This document shows, piece by piece, positions 26,068 through 35,198 of a stretch of DNA of 64,000 bases. The notes under the pieces are model-generated. The model searched no databases. It saw only the letters and a list, made by a program, of their open reading frames with translations, and was not told the DNA's origin. The DNA is from Glaciecola sp041380235. Lineage in GTDB: Bacteria > Pseudomonadota > Gammaproteobacteria > Enterobacterales > Alteromonadaceae. The DNA lies in contig NZ_JBGIYY010000003.1 in the NCBI RefSeq assembly GCF_041380235.1, positions 1 to 64,000 on the forward strand, read 5' to 3'. Positions within the stretch are counted from its first letter, which is position 1. Every line of letters begins with the position of its first letter. Position numbers and translations under genes: made by a program.

Positions 26068-26138
26068 CTGTTGAATAAATCAGTTATGACTCTTACTCTG
26101 CTCTTAATATGAGTAATAAAATTAATTTCATTCAACAG
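26068..26138. repeat. Nested inverted repeats
   Basis: CTGTTGAAT (26068-26076) pairs with ATTCAACAG (26130-26138), and inside it TTACTC (26093-26098) pairs with GAGTAA (26111-26116). The structure spans 71 nt in the decayed patch between the outer-membrane protein gene and the second PadR-type operator; it directly precedes a 21-codon hydrophobic frame at 26157. Confidence 0.45.
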
Positions 26139-26156
26139 TGGAGCGAAATAAGCGAC

Positions 26157-26222
26157 ATGATCAATTCCATAATTTTGTTAGTGCTTTTTTTGGCCGGTGG
26201 CCTAGTTGGTTTTGCCATATAA
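26157..26222 (+). CDS. Possible 21-residue single-helix membrane peptide
   Basis: ATG at 26157 opens a 21-codon frame encoding a hydrophobic peptide (MINSIILLVLFLAGGLVGF and two more residues). It could be a genuine small membrane protein or a leftover of a larger gene. The nearest purine-rich motif, GGAG, is 13 nt before the ATG, too far to be a good ribosome binding site. It follows a nested hairpin. Confidence 0.25.
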   Translation: MINSIILLVLFLAGGLVGFAI

Positions 26223-26293
26223 AGCTCGGATCCGAGTTAACGACTTCTGTCTATTATGCATTTGCTTATTATTTCACAAGTCGCAAAAACACT

Positions 26294-26325
26294 ACACAGT
26301 AGTTTAGTGTCAATCACTTTTCATA
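26294..26325. promoter_or_regulatory. Second copy of the PadR-type operator element
   Basis: Nearly identical to 24501-24532 (about 29 of 32 positions), and with the outer dyad ACACTA/TAGTGT (26290-26310) complete. It is followed 15 nt later by the ATG of the broken frame at 26341, so it probably was the operator/promoter of that gene. Confidence 0.5.
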
Positions 26326-26340
26326 GGGGTTTTGTTTGAG

Positions 26341-26475
26341 ATGGAAATTGTTGATGTGAAAGACATGTTTTAAAGAATATATGACAAGGTCGGTCACTGG
26401 CGTTTAATTAACAATTTTTACCGTGGGCTTCTTATTTTATTGGTTCTAGGAGAGTGTTTTTTGCAACTATGTTAG
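26341..26475 (+). pseudogene. Broken short gene behind a PadR-type operator
   Basis: From ATG 26341 the frame reads MEIVDVKDMF, hits TAA (26371-26373) and then continues without a stop as RIYDKVGHWRLINNFYRGLL and a hydrophobic tail to TAG at 26475. The continuity across a single stop codon suggests one gene of at least 44 codons with a nonsense mutation and a lost 3' part. The family is unknown; the tail looks like the start of a membrane helix. Its upstream element matches the padR promoter region. Confidence 0.4.
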
Positions 26476-26735
26476 TCTTTGATTGCTGAATCTGCATTTT
26501 GAGGGCTACTGTCTGCATGCGTATTTGCATCTAATTGCTCCCGAAACTTGGCATAATACTCGGCGGAATAACAGACTTCATCTTTTTCAAGCTCACGCGG
26601 GCATTTGCCGCTAAACTCAGACTCGTAACGCTTTAATTCTTCATTTTTAACGAGATCTTCTTTCATTCCAAACTTACCCACTAACTCTCCGACAAAAGCT
26701 GCGTCTGCCTGTAAACCCATTTCTGTAAGAGGCAA
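26472..26735 (-). CDS. Hypothetical protein, 5' end probably frameshifted
   Basis: Unrecognised. The 87-residue frame uses a TTG start and has the composition of a mature extracytoplasmic domain: charged helices (VKNEELKRYESEFSG, EYYAKFREQLDANTHADSS) and two cysteines (KCPRELEKDEVCYSAEY) that may pair. In the same frame, coding potential continues upstream (on higher coordinates) as GAFVVFIGFIADVAIIEAIE, a membrane helix, but no ATG opens it. An ATG lies at the right place in another frame just before a run of four G (26824-26827 on the plus strand as C); one extra G would join them into a membrane-anchored protein of about 125 residues. So the gene is either frameshifted or starts at a rare codon. 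Confidence 0.45.
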   Translation of the reverse strand: MPLTEMGLQADAAFVGELVGKFGMKEDLVKNEELKRYESEFSGKCPRELEKDEVCYSAEYYAKFREQLDANTHADSSPQNADSAIKD

Positions 26736-26876
26736 ATCGTGCTGACTAGAAGGTGCCTTTTTGTCTTCGATAGCTTCAATAATTGCTACATCTGCTATAA
26801 AACCAATAAAAACGACGAAAGCACCCCATTGATCATAATCAGATTCTTAGTTCTATTACTATTATAGATATAGCTT

Positions 26877-28418
26877 TTATTCATCAATTTGTTCTAGCGT
26901 ATCATCGTCTTCATCCTGACTATAGCGACTATCCAGCTGTTTAGTCGTCGACACCCCGAGCGCTTTAAAGTCTTGCGCTTGTTTGATCAAATTGCCTCTA
27001 CCGGTTGATAACTTATTCATTGCGCCATCGTAGCTGTTGCGAAGGGTATCCATATTTTTGCCAATTTTTTCCATGTCACTCACAAAATTAGCAAATTTGT
27101 CGTACATCCTAGAGGCTTTTTCGGCGATCACTTTGGCATTTTGGTTTTGATATTCGTACTGCCAAATATTATTGATAGTGCGCAGAGCAACCAGTAAATT
27201 TGTAGGGCTCACCAGCATAATTTGATTATCCAAAGCAAGTTTGATTAGCTCTGGCTCTTCTTCTACCGCATTAATAAACGCCGACTCTATTGGAATGAAC
27301 ATCAGCACATAATCAAGAGTCGTAACGCCAGATAGGTTCTGATAGTCTTTTAACGACAGGCCTTTTATGTGGCCCTTTAGCGAGGCTACATGCTCTTTAA
27401 GAGCGCGCTTACGGTCTTCTTTACTCGGTGCATTTACTACTTTCTCATGAGCTGTTAACGAGACTTTTGAATCGATAACAATGTCTTTATTGTTCGGCAG
27501 ATGCACTACTACATCTGGCTGATAGCGTTTGCCGTCTTCATTGGTGACGCTCATTTGCACTTCGTACTCATGACCATTTCTTAGGCCTGATTCTGACAAA
27601 ATACGCTCGAGCACTAGCTCGCCCCAGTTACCCTGCTGTTTATTATCACCTTTTAGCGCATTGGTAAGGGCCGCTGCTTCTTCGGTGATCTGTTTGTTAA
27701 GTTCTTTAAGCCCGAGTATTTCTGTTTTGAGTGAAGCTCGCTCTTGTCCTTCGCGGGTATATTGTTCGGTGATCTGGCGTTTAAAGTCATCAATTTGTTG
27801 TTTGAGCGGAGACAGTATTTGGTTGATACCGCTTTCACTGGTTTTAGTGAATTTTTCTGATTTTTGCTCAAATATCTTGTTCGCTAAATTCTCAAACTGA
27901 GTGTTGAGTTTGGCTTCTGCATTCTCAAGTAGGCTAAGCTTTTCATCAAAGCCTTTGCGCTCCTGCGCTACACTGGCCTGCATGCCTTCAAAGCGAGCCT
28001 GCAACGAAGAATGTTCAGACTGCAGGGTCTGCATCTCTTGTTTTAAGCCTTGAAACTGCGCTTTAGCGTCATCTAACTGAATCGACTGTTGATGAAACTC
28101 ACCTAACTTTCGTTCACTTTCATACAGTTTAGTTTGATATACCGATAGCTGTTGCTGATACTTTTCTTGGGCGTGATTAGCCGAGACAGACTGTTGCTCG
28201 AGCGCGCGCTCTAATTGCGTAAAATTCTGATGCTGAAGCTCTGCCTGATGCTGAAGTTGCTGCACGTCTTGGGCATGCTGTGTTTGTTGCAAAAAATGCT
28301 GTGCCTGATGCCGTTTATTTATCACGGCGATAATTATAACGAATATAAATAAACACAAAAACGCAGTTGCAGAAATTAGATACAGCGGCGAAGACACCAG
28401 CACATTCCAGAGTGACAA
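26877..28418 (-). CDS. rmuC: DNA recombination protein RmuC
   Basis: A 513-residue membrane-anchored, coiled-coil protein with a restriction-nuclease-like core that limits inversions between short repeats. Residues 12-33 are a membrane helix (LISATAFLCLFIFVIII). Residues 35-210 are a long Gln-rich coiled coil. The RmuC core starts near residue 240 (NWGELVLERILSESGLRNG) and shows YQPDVVVHLPNNKDIVIDSK with the PD-D-xK type Asp and Lys. An ATG at 28439 opens the frame but has no ribosome binding site; a perfect AGGAGG lies 6 nt before the TTG at 28418, which is therefore taken as the start. Confidence 0.95.
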   Translation of the reverse strand: MSLWNVLVSSPLYLISATAFLCLFIFVIIIAVINKRHQAQHFLQQTQHAQDVQQLQHQAELQHQNFTQLERALEQQSVSANHAQEKYQQQLSVYQTKLYESERKLGEFHQQSIQLDDAKAQFQGLKQEMQTLQSEHSSLQARFEGMQASVAQERKGFDEKLSLLENAEAKLNTQFENLANKIFEQKSEKFTKTSESGINQILSPLKQQIDDFKRQITEQYTREGQERASLKTEILGLKELNKQITEEAAALTNALKGDNKQQGNWGELVLERILSESGLRNGHEYEVQMSVTNEDGKRYQPDVVVHLPNNKDIVIDSKVSLTAHEKVVNAPSKEDRKRALKEHVASLKGHIKGLSLKDYQNLSGVTTLDYVLMFIPIESAFINAVEEEPELIKLALDNQIMLVSPTNLLVALRTINNIWQYEYQNQNAKVIAEKASRMYDKFANFVSDMEKIGKNMDTLRNSYDGAMNKLSTGRGNLIKQAQDFKALGVSTTKQLDSRYSQDEDDDTLEQIDE

Positions 28419-28540
28419 ATAACACCTCCTATTTGACATAGATTATTATTGTTATTTTTGGCATTAAAAATGGCAAGCTTGCGTACATGCAGACTTGCCA
28501 TTCAAACCAATGTTAGACCATTATAGCGACAAACTCTTTT

Positions 28541-30070
28541 CTACTTTGATAGCGCCGCGTCTAAATCAGCGATATTCGCTTTCCATATCGCAGGGCCAAT
28601 TTCATGAGCGTTTGCGCCGCTGCTATCAACCGCAACGGTTACCGGCATGTCTTCTACTTCAAACTCATAAATCGCTTCCATGCCTAAGTCTTCAAACGCG
28701 ACCACGTGTGCTTTTTTTATCGCTTTGGATACCAAATAAGCCGCACCGCCAACCGCCATCAAATACACTGACTTATGTTTCGCGATACTCTTCACTGTTG
28801 CCGGGCCGCGCTCTGCTTTGCCAATGGTGCCGAGAATACCGGTTTTTTCAAGCATCATATCGGTGAATTTATCCATACGGGTCGCAGTAGTTGGGCCTGC
28901 AGGGCCAACAGCTTCCTTGCCTACCGCGTCTACCGGGCCAACGTAATAAATAAACTTGCCGTTTAGGTCAACGCCATCGGGTAAGCCTTCGCCCTTATCG
29001 AACATAGTTTGCAGGCGTTTATGTGCGGCGTCTCTGCCGGTTAGCATTTTACCGCTAAGTAACAGAGTTTCACCCACCTTCCAATCAGCGATATCGTCTT
29101 TGCTAACAGTATCGAGGTTTACGCGGCGAGTATTCTCCCCTACTTCCCAGGTAATTTCTGGCCAGTCTTCAAGCTTAGGCTGCGCTAACTCGGCGGGGCC
29201 GCTACCGTCTAAATAAAAGTGTGCATGACGCGTGGCTGCGCAGTTCGGGATCATCGCAATAGGCAACGATGCAGCATGAGTAGGCACTGACATAATTTTC
29301 ACATCAACAACGGTGGTTAAACCACCTAAGCCTTGCGCGCCTATACCCAAAGCATTTACCTTATTGAAAATATCCACACGGAGTTTTTCTTCGGTCGTTA
29401 CCGGACCGCGCTCAATGAGTTCGGGCATGTCCACCGGATCCATCAAACTTTCTTTGGCAAGCACCGCTGCTTTTTCAGCCGTTCCGCCTATACCTAGACC
29501 TAACATTCCAGGTGGACACCAGCCAGCGCCCATAGTTGGCAATGTCTTCACTACCCACTCAGCAATGTCGTCATTTGGGTTAAGCATGACCATCTTAGAT
29601 TTGTTTTCAGAGCCGCCGCCTTTTGCAGCGATCATCACTTCAATTTTATCCCCAGCGACCATATCGATATGCACTACCGCTGGAGTATTGTCTTTGGTAT
29701 TTTTACGCGCGCCGGCAGGGTCGCTCACGATAGACGCACGTAGAGGATTATCTGGATTCAAATATGCCCGTCGGGTACCTTCATCAACCATTTGCTGCAC
29801 GGTCAAATCGCTTTTATCCCACGTAACCTGCATACCTATTTTTACAAAGCAGGTAACAATACCGGTATCTTGGCAAATTGGGCGCTTACCTTCGGCTGAC
29901 ATCCTCGAATTGATTAAAATTTGCGCCATGGCATCTTTTGCAGCCTGACTCTTTTCTTTGTGATAAGCGGCTTCAACGGCCTTAATATAATCGAGTGGGT
30001 GATAATACGAAATAAACTGCAGTGCGTCTTCAATGCTGTCGATGAAGTCTTGTTGACAAATGGTGGTCAT
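28541..30070 (-). CDS. Class I (iron-sulphur) fumarate hydratase
   Basis: Oxygen-sensitive 4Fe-4S fumarase (509 residues, FumA/FumB class) interconverting fumarate and L-malate in the TCA cycle. Candidate cluster cysteines lie in RPICQDTGI (about 77), GWCPPGMLG and PNCAATRHAHF. The C-terminal beta domain includes GKMLTGRDAAHKRLQ, GPAGPTTATRMDKFTDMMLE and AVGGAAYLVSKAI. A long frame opens at 30145, but GGGGA lies just before the ATG at 30070 and the protein family begins with TTICQQDFIDSIEDALQFI. No second fumarase is in the window. Confidence 0.95.
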   Translation of the reverse strand: MTTICQQDFIDSIEDALQFISYYHPLDYIKAVEAAYHKEKSQAAKDAMAQILINSRMSAEGKRPICQDTGIVTCFVKIGMQVTWDKSDLTVQQMVDEGTRRAYLNPDNPLRASIVSDPAGARKNTKDNTPAVVHIDMVAGDKIEVMIAAKGGGSENKSKMVMLNPNDDIAEWVVKTLPTMGAGWCPPGMLGLGIGGTAEKAAVLAKESLMDPVDMPELIERGPVTTEEKLRVDIFNKVNALGIGAQGLGGLTTVVDVKIMSVPTHAASLPIAMIPNCAATRHAHFYLDGSGPAELAQPKLEDWPEITWEVGENTRRVNLDTVSKDDIADWKVGETLLLSGKMLTGRDAAHKRLQTMFDKGEGLPDGVDLNGKFIYYVGPVDAVGKEAVGPAGPTTATRMDKFTDMMLEKTGILGTIGKAERGPATVKSIAKHKSVYLMAVGGAAYLVSKAIKKAHVVAFEDLGMEAIYEFEVEDMPVTVAVDSSGANAHEIGPAIWKANIADLDAALSK

Positions 30071-30322
30071 AAGGTCCCCGTATAAAAAAAGGTGTTGCCT
30101 GTGTATATTGCCACGTATACTACCTGTAATCCGATAATACACCAATCATTACCACCGATACTTTAGTGGGAAATCCGATAATTGTGGCCGTGTAATTGAC
30201 TTGCTTACCTTCGCTGTCAGTAAACTTTTACCCGCTACTATTGCTTGTAAGCAAGCCTTTGCGATCGGGTTGTTGTAAATAAGTGTATCAAGCTTCAACG
30301 TGAGTACCAAAACCTAAGTTAT

Positions 30323-31777
30323 ATGTCGTTATCGTCACTAACCATTAACGCTGTTGACCAGCTGAAAAATACCCGCGCCCATGACGCTTTTGCGTGCGTA
30401 GAGCATTTGCCGTGGGCAATGCTCTTAGATACCTGCAATAATCGCTTAAGCGATGGGCGTTACGACATTATCGCCTATGCACCCCTTGCTAGCTTCCAGT
30501 TTGCCGATGGTCAATCGAAATTAAGTATACTAAATCCAAAAGCCGATTTTTTAAGAGAGGCCACGCTAAACCACTCGCCTTTTGATGACCTCAGCAAATT
30601 ACATCAATTGTTTAGCCAGTCGGTCGACATTAGCGAGCATCAAACAAGTCAACTGCCTTTTTTAATTGGGGCGCTTGGCTTGTTTGCTTATGATATCAAT
30701 ACCCATACTGACCGCATTACCGACAGTCACCCTGATCAATATCAACTCGACGATATCGCCGTAGGTTTTTATGAACAGTCACTGATATTCGACAATTATA
30801 CTGGTGAGGTTTATCACATAAGCACTAGCGCAAACGATAGCGAGTGGTTGGCACGAATCATAGGACTAACGAATACCGCAGTATTCAAAGCAAACATGCA
30901 CGCACCGTTTTATCTAACCCAAAATTGGCAAGCCAATATGAGTGAGTCTGAGTATCATGAGAGCATGCACAAAATTGATAACTATCTGCGCGCGGGTGAC
31001 TGCTACCAAATTAATTTCGCGCAGCGATTTTCAGCCCCCTACCAAGGCTCAGAGTGGCAAGCCTATCAGCATTTAACGGCGGTAAACAAAGCCCCCTTTT
31101 CAAGCTTTATTCGCCTGCCAGAGTCTTGCGTGTTGAGTGTATCGCCGGAGCGATTCATCTCAGTTAAAGATCGTAAGGTTGTTACCAAACCGATTAAAGG
31201 CACGCGCAAACGTTCGGACGACCCACTTTTAGATAAACAGCTGTCTGATGCGCTACTTAACTCTGAAAAAGACAAAGCTGAAAACCTAATGATTGTTGAT
31301 TTACTGCGCAACGACTTAAGTAAACACTGCAAACCGCATTCAGTAAAAGTACCGCATTTATTTGCGCTTGAAAGCTACCCGGCTGTGCATCATATGGTAA
31401 GCACAGTAACTGGCGAACTAAAAGATAACTCTAGCCCATTCGACTTGCTTGCGGGCGCCTTTCCGGGCGGTTCGATTACCGGCGCTCCGAAAGTACGCGC
31501 CATGCAAATCATTCAAGAGCTTGAACCCGACAAGCGCAGCATTTATTGTGGCAGTATTGGCTACGTGGGGATTAGACAAGACATGGACACTAATATTTGT
31601 ATTCGCACAATTCTCGCAGAAAAAGGCACCATGCACTGCTGGGCTGGCGGCGGTATTGTATTAGACTCACAAGCAAGTGATGAGTATCAAGAGTCATTTC
31701 ATAAAGTGGCCAAAATATTACCCACCCTTTCAGCCACGTTGCGCCAGCAAAACAACAGTAGCAAAAAGGCGAGCTAA
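30323..31777 (+). CDS. pabB: Aminodeoxychorismate synthase component I
   Basis: Makes 4-amino-4-deoxychorismate from chorismate and ammonia for folate synthesis; 484 residues, full length. The chorismate-binding half has CYQINFAQRF, SPERFISV, the PabB-specific lysine motif KPIKGTRKR (anthranilate synthases have Ala where K is), ENLMIVDLLRNDLSK, the catalytic region GAFPGGSITGAPKVRAMQI, and IYCGSIGYVG. The N-terminal half holds the regulatory/tryptophan-binding-like fold. The ribosome binding site is weak, so the start has some doubt. A Nudix hydrolase gene overlaps its stop codon by one base. Confidence 0.95.
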   Translation: MSLSSLTINAVDQLKNTRAHDAFACVEHLPWAMLLDTCNNRLSDGRYDIIAYAPLASFQFADGQSKLSILNPKADFLREATLNHSPFDDLSKLHQLFSQSVDISEHQTSQLPFLIGALGLFAYDINTHTDRITDSHPDQYQLDDIAVGFYEQSLIFDNYTGEVYHISTSANDSEWLARIIGLTNTAVFKANMHAPFYLTQNWQANMSESEYHESMHKIDNYLRAGDCYQINFAQRFSAPYQGSEWQAYQHLTAVNKAPFSSFIRLPESCVLSVSPERFISVKDRKVVTKPIKGTRKRSDDPLLDKQLSDALLNSEKDKAENLMIVDLLRNDLSKHCKPHSVKVPHLFALESYPAVHHMVSTVTGELKDNSSPFDLLAGAFPGGSITGAPKVRAMQIIQELEPDKRSIYCGSIGYVGIRQDMDTNICIRTILAEKGTMHCWAGGGIVLDSQASDEYQESFHKVAKILPTLSATLRQQNNSSKKAS

Positions 31778-32367
31778 TGAAAGAATCTGATTTTTTAGCC
31801 GCGTTTAATCAACCTTGGCAAGTAGAGCGTGATGCCGGCGAGCCATTTCCAAACGCTAAGCGTCCAGCGGCGGTGTTGATCTGTTTAAACCCTACTGAGA
31901 ACGGCCTCAACGTTATTTTTACCACTCGCGCAACGCACTTAAAGCACCACGGCGGTCAAATTAGCTTCCCGGGCGGAAAAGCCGAAGATGATGATATGGG
32001 GGTAATTCATACCGCTTTTCGTGAAGCCGAAGAAGAAATCGGCTTAGCCCCTGAACAGCTCAAAGTCATTGGACAGCTCCCACCCTATCGAACGATTAGC
32101 GGTTTTGCCGTGACGCCCATAGTAGCCAAACACATAAGCGGTGTGAAGATCCCTGATGACCTAACAATCGACGCTAACGAAGTCGGTGATGTGTTCCAAG
32201 TACCATTATCTTTTTTAATGGATAAAAAGAACTATTTTATTCATCACGTTAACCGAGGTGAGTTAAACTTTCCTGTTTATTACATTACCTATAATGACTA
32301 CACAATATGGGGAGCCACCGCAGGCATGATTGCGCACCTTCGTGATCATATCCTTTATCACACCTAA
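31777..32367 (+). CDS. Nudix hydrolase, CoA pyrophosphatase (NudL/YeaB) type
   Basis: A 196-residue Nudix enzyme. The Nudix box GGKAEDDDMGVIHTAFREAE continuing into EEIGL is complete (Gx5Ex7REUxEExGU) at about residue 67. The upstream HHGGQISFPGGK (UPF0035 signature) is characteristic of the coenzyme A diphosphatase branch that splits CoA into 3',5'-ADP and phosphopantetheine. It is directly coupled to pabB through TAATG. The same arrangement, pabB followed by a Nudix CoA hydrolase and sdaA-type L-serine deaminase, is found in E. coli (pabB-nudL-sdaA), which supports the call. Confidence 0.92.
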   Translation: MKESDFLAAFNQPWQVERDAGEPFPNAKRPAAVLICLNPTENGLNVIFTTRATHLKHHGGQISFPGGKAEDDDMGVIHTAFREAEEEIGLAPEQLKVIGQLPPYRTISGFAVTPIVAKHISGVKIPDDLTIDANEVGDVFQVPLSFLMDKKNYFIHHVNRGELNFPVYYITYNDYTIWGATAGMIAHLRDHILYHT

Positions 32368-32530
32368 CAGGTAGAACAACATAGCCATTCTTTGCTTTAA
32401 CCTTTTGTTGCTATGGACGATTTATCTTGCAACAATTTATTAACATTACTAATATCAAGCATTAGTAAATCTAACTTGTTAACGCATCAATATGTGTAAC
32501 ACTTAAGCACTAAAATTTTAGGAGTGCATT

Positions 32531-33904
32531 ATGATCAGCGTTTTCGACATGTTTAAGGTTGGCATCGGCCCATCTAGCTCACATACCGTTGGACCCATGC
32601 GAGCGGCAAGACAGTTTGGCTTAGATTTACAAGCGCAGTCATTATTGCAGTCTGTAGACACTATTCGTACTGAGCTCTATGGCTCCCTAGGTCAAACCGG
32701 CAAGGGACATGGCACAGGTAAAGCGGTCATACTAGGACTGTTAGGCTATACCCCCGACAATGTGCCAGTCGAAGCGATAGATAAAATGCTTGCCGATGTT
32801 GAACGTAAACAAAGCCTGCAGTTAATGCTTGAAAAAGACATTGTTTTCCCTACTCAAGGCGCCATCGTCTTTCATCGTCGTAAAACCTTACCCTTGCATG
32901 CTAACGGCATGACACTGTTTGCAGAGAAAAACGGCGAGTGTATTTACCAACAAACTTACTATTCTATCGGCGGCGGTTTTATTGTTGAAGAATCTGACTT
33001 TGAAGCACAAAAGAAAGAGAAGATTTCTGAGCAGCAAATGGTTGCACCTTTTGGCTTTTCAAAAGCGGCTGAGCTACTTGTGCACTGCAAAGAAAATAGC
33101 TTTCGAATAAGCTCACTGATGCTAAAAAATGAAGCGATACTGCGAGATGAAGCAGACACCCGCAAGCAGCTTGTGCATATTTGGAAAGTCATGCAAAACT
33201 GTATTGAGCGCGGCATTAATACCGAGGGGATTTTACCCGGCGGACTTAAAGTGCATCGCCGAGCCCCTGCCCTTTATCATCGTCTGCAAAACGAGCGTAA
33301 CGATGACCCCATGCAAGTCATGGATTGGGTAAACATGTATGCTCTAGCCGTAAATGAAGAAAATGCCGCAGGCGGACGTGTGGTTACTGCACCCACTAAT
33401 GGTGCGGCTGGGATTATTCCCGCGGTGATGAGCTATTATCATAAATTTATCCGCCCAATGGACGACGATACGGCCTGTCGCTTTTTGTTGACCGCGGGCG
33501 CCATTGCGATTTTATACAAAAAGAACGCTTCCATATCTGGCGCAGAAGTAGGATGTCAAGGTGAGGTTGGCGTAGCTTGCTCAATGGCGGCTGGCGCACT
33601 TACCGAAATTTTAGGCGGCTCAGTAGACTCGGTTGAAAACGCCGCTGAGATTGGCATGGAGCACAACTTAGGCTTAACCTGCGACCCGGTGGGCGGCCTA
33701 GTTCAGGTGCCCTGCATCGAACGCAACGCAATGGGCGCAATCAAAGCGATCAATGCTTCTAGATTAGCCCTACGCGGCACAGGCACCCATAAGGTCTCCT
33801 TAGATAAAGTCATCAAAACCATGTGGGAAACCGGTAACGATATGAAGAGTAAATACAAAGAGACGGCCCGCGGTGGCTTAGCCGTAAATATTATTGAGTG
33901 TTAA
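32531..33904 (+). CDS. sdaA: L-serine ammonia-lyase (L-serine deaminase)
   Basis: A 4Fe-4S enzyme (457 residues) that deaminates L-serine to pyruvate and ammonia. The N-terminal beta domain begins MISVFDMFKVGIGPSSSHTV. The catalytic alpha domain shows VTAPTNGAAGIIPAV, SGAEVGCQGEVGVACSMAAG, GLTCDPVGGLVQVPCIERN and ALRGTGTHKVSLD, which carry the cluster cysteines. AGGAG is placed 7 nt before the ATG. In E. coli sdaA follows pabB-nudL, as here, so the paralogue sdaA is preferred over sdaB. A strong terminator ends the unit. Confidence 0.96.
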   Translation: MISVFDMFKVGIGPSSSHTVGPMRAARQFGLDLQAQSLLQSVDTIRTELYGSLGQTGKGHGTGKAVILGLLGYTPDNVPVEAIDKMLADVERKQSLQLMLEKDIVFPTQGAIVFHRRKTLPLHANGMTLFAEKNGECIYQQTYYSIGGGFIVEESDFEAQKKEKISEQQMVAPFGFSKAAELLVHCKENSFRISSLMLKNEAILRDEADTRKQLVHIWKVMQNCIERGINTEGILPGGLKVHRRAPALYHRLQNERNDDPMQVMDWVNMYALAVNEENAAGGRVVTAPTNGAAGIIPAVMSYYHKFIRPMDDDTACRFLLTAGAIAILYKKNASISGAEVGCQGEVGVACSMAAGALTEILGGSVDSVENAAEIGMEHNLGLTCDPVGGLVQVPCIERNAMGAIKAINASRLALRGTGTHKVSLDKVIKTMWETGNDMKSKYKETARGGLAVNIIEC

Positions 33905-33929
33905 GCTATGAGTGATGCCTACTGAAATT

Positions 33930-33956
33930 AAAAAAGGGACGCTTTGTCCCTTTTTT
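33930..33956. terminator. Bidirectional terminator between sdaA and cysB
   Basis: AAAAAAGGGAC (33930-33940), loop GCTTT, GTCCCTTTTTT (33946-33956). Perfect 11-nt arms, serving the convergent sdaA and cysB units. Confidence 0.92.
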
Positions 33957-34007
33957 ACTCGTGTCGTGAGATTTGCTATAAAATAAGCCCGATGACGCTC
34001 TTGGGCT

Positions 34008-34982
34008 TTATTTAACCGGCAAAGTTAAACCCTTGAACATCTTTTCGACTTCTTCATTGTTTTTTTGCATCATCGCACGCTCAACGACTTCTTTTGTTAA
34101 ATGCGGTGCAAAGCGCTCAATAAATTCATACATATAATTACGCAAAAATGAGCCCTTTCTAAAGCCTATTTTAGTGGTGCTGTAATCAAACAGATGACTG
34201 GCGTCAATTCTTACTAAGTCTGAATCAAGCTTTTCGTCAATTGCCATCGATGCGATGACTCCAACCCCGACACCTAAGCGAACATATGTTTTTATCACGT
34301 CTGCATCGGTAGCGGTAAACACAATTTTTGGCTCAAGGCCGGCTTCGGTAAACGCTCGATCTAACTCAGAGCGACCGGTAAAGCCAAACACATAAGTCAC
34401 TAAAGAATATTTAGCGATGTCTTCAATAGTTAAGTTTGGTTTCTTTGCTAAGGGATGCGATTTATTAACAATCACTGAGCGGTTCCAGTGATAGCAAGGC
34501 AGCATGACTAGGTCGCTATATAAGTGCAGTGACTCTGTGGCAATCACAAAGTCCGCTTCACCCTTAGACGCTAAACTGCTTATTTGAGAGGGCGTTCCCT
34601 GATGCATATGCAAAGACACTTTAGGATACTTGCTCATAAACCCTTGTATGACATCTGGCAAAGCATATCGGGCTTGGGTATGCGTTGTCGCAATATTCAG
34701 CTTACCTTGATCGGGTAAGGTGTGTTCACGAGCAACCGATTTAATACTTTCTACTTTCGCTAAAATTTCACGCGAAATATTAATGACTTCTTTGCCGGCT
34801 TCGGTCACGTGCGTGAGATGCTTTCCACTGCGTCCAAAAATTTGAATGCCTAGCTCATCTTCTAACATACGCACTTGTTTGCTAATGCCCGGTTGTGAGG
34901 TGTACAGATTTTCAGCGGTTGCCGAAACATTCAGGTTATTATTTAGTACTTCTACAATGTATCGCAGTTGTTGTAGTTTCAT
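34008..34982 (-). CDS. cysB: LysR-type regulator CysB
   Basis: Master activator of the cysteine regulon, responding to N-acetylserine; 324 residues, the exact length of E. coli CysB. The N-terminal winged helix reads MKLQQLRYIVEVLNNNLNVS and SQPGISKQVRMLEDELG. The effector domain shows TTHTQARYALPDVIQGF, SLHMHQGTPSQI and VGVGVIASMAID. The length and the 'TTHTQARY' block separate CysB from generic LysR proteins. The next gene in the other direction is a histidine kinase, 216 nt away. Confidence 0.97.
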   Translation of the reverse strand: MKLQQLRYIVEVLNNNLNVSATAENLYTSQPGISKQVRMLEDELGIQIFGRSGKHLTHVTEAGKEVINISREILAKVESIKSVAREHTLPDQGKLNIATTHTQARYALPDVIQGFMSKYPKVSLHMHQGTPSQISSLASKGEADFVIATESLHLYSDLVMLPCYHWNRSVIVNKSHPLAKKPNLTIEDIAKYSLVTYVFGFTGRSELDRAFTEAGLEPKIVFTATDADVIKTYVRLGVGVGVIASMAIDEKLDSDLVRIDASHLFDYSTTKIGFRKGSFLRNYMYEFIERFAPHLTKEVVERAMMQKNNEEVEKMFKGLTLPVK

Positions 34983-35198
34983 TCAAGACCTTGGGTATAT
35001 TGCATTTAACGGGATAGCAAAAAACGTGGCGACTATACTTTGGTTTAGCTTCAGCAAATGTAAACTCAGTCGATACATTCATATGTAAATTCGCACAAAA
35101 GTATAGCGAACATATCATTTTATTGCATAAGAAAAACGTATTTTGTGTTTCATTGCAAGTAACTTTTGGTATTAATTGACTCAAATTGGATCCCCACA

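Noticed and set aside
29313..29948. 211-residue open frame on the plus strand within the fumarase gene
   Set aside because: Antisense to a conserved enzyme; serine/proline-rich translation typical of a shadow frame.
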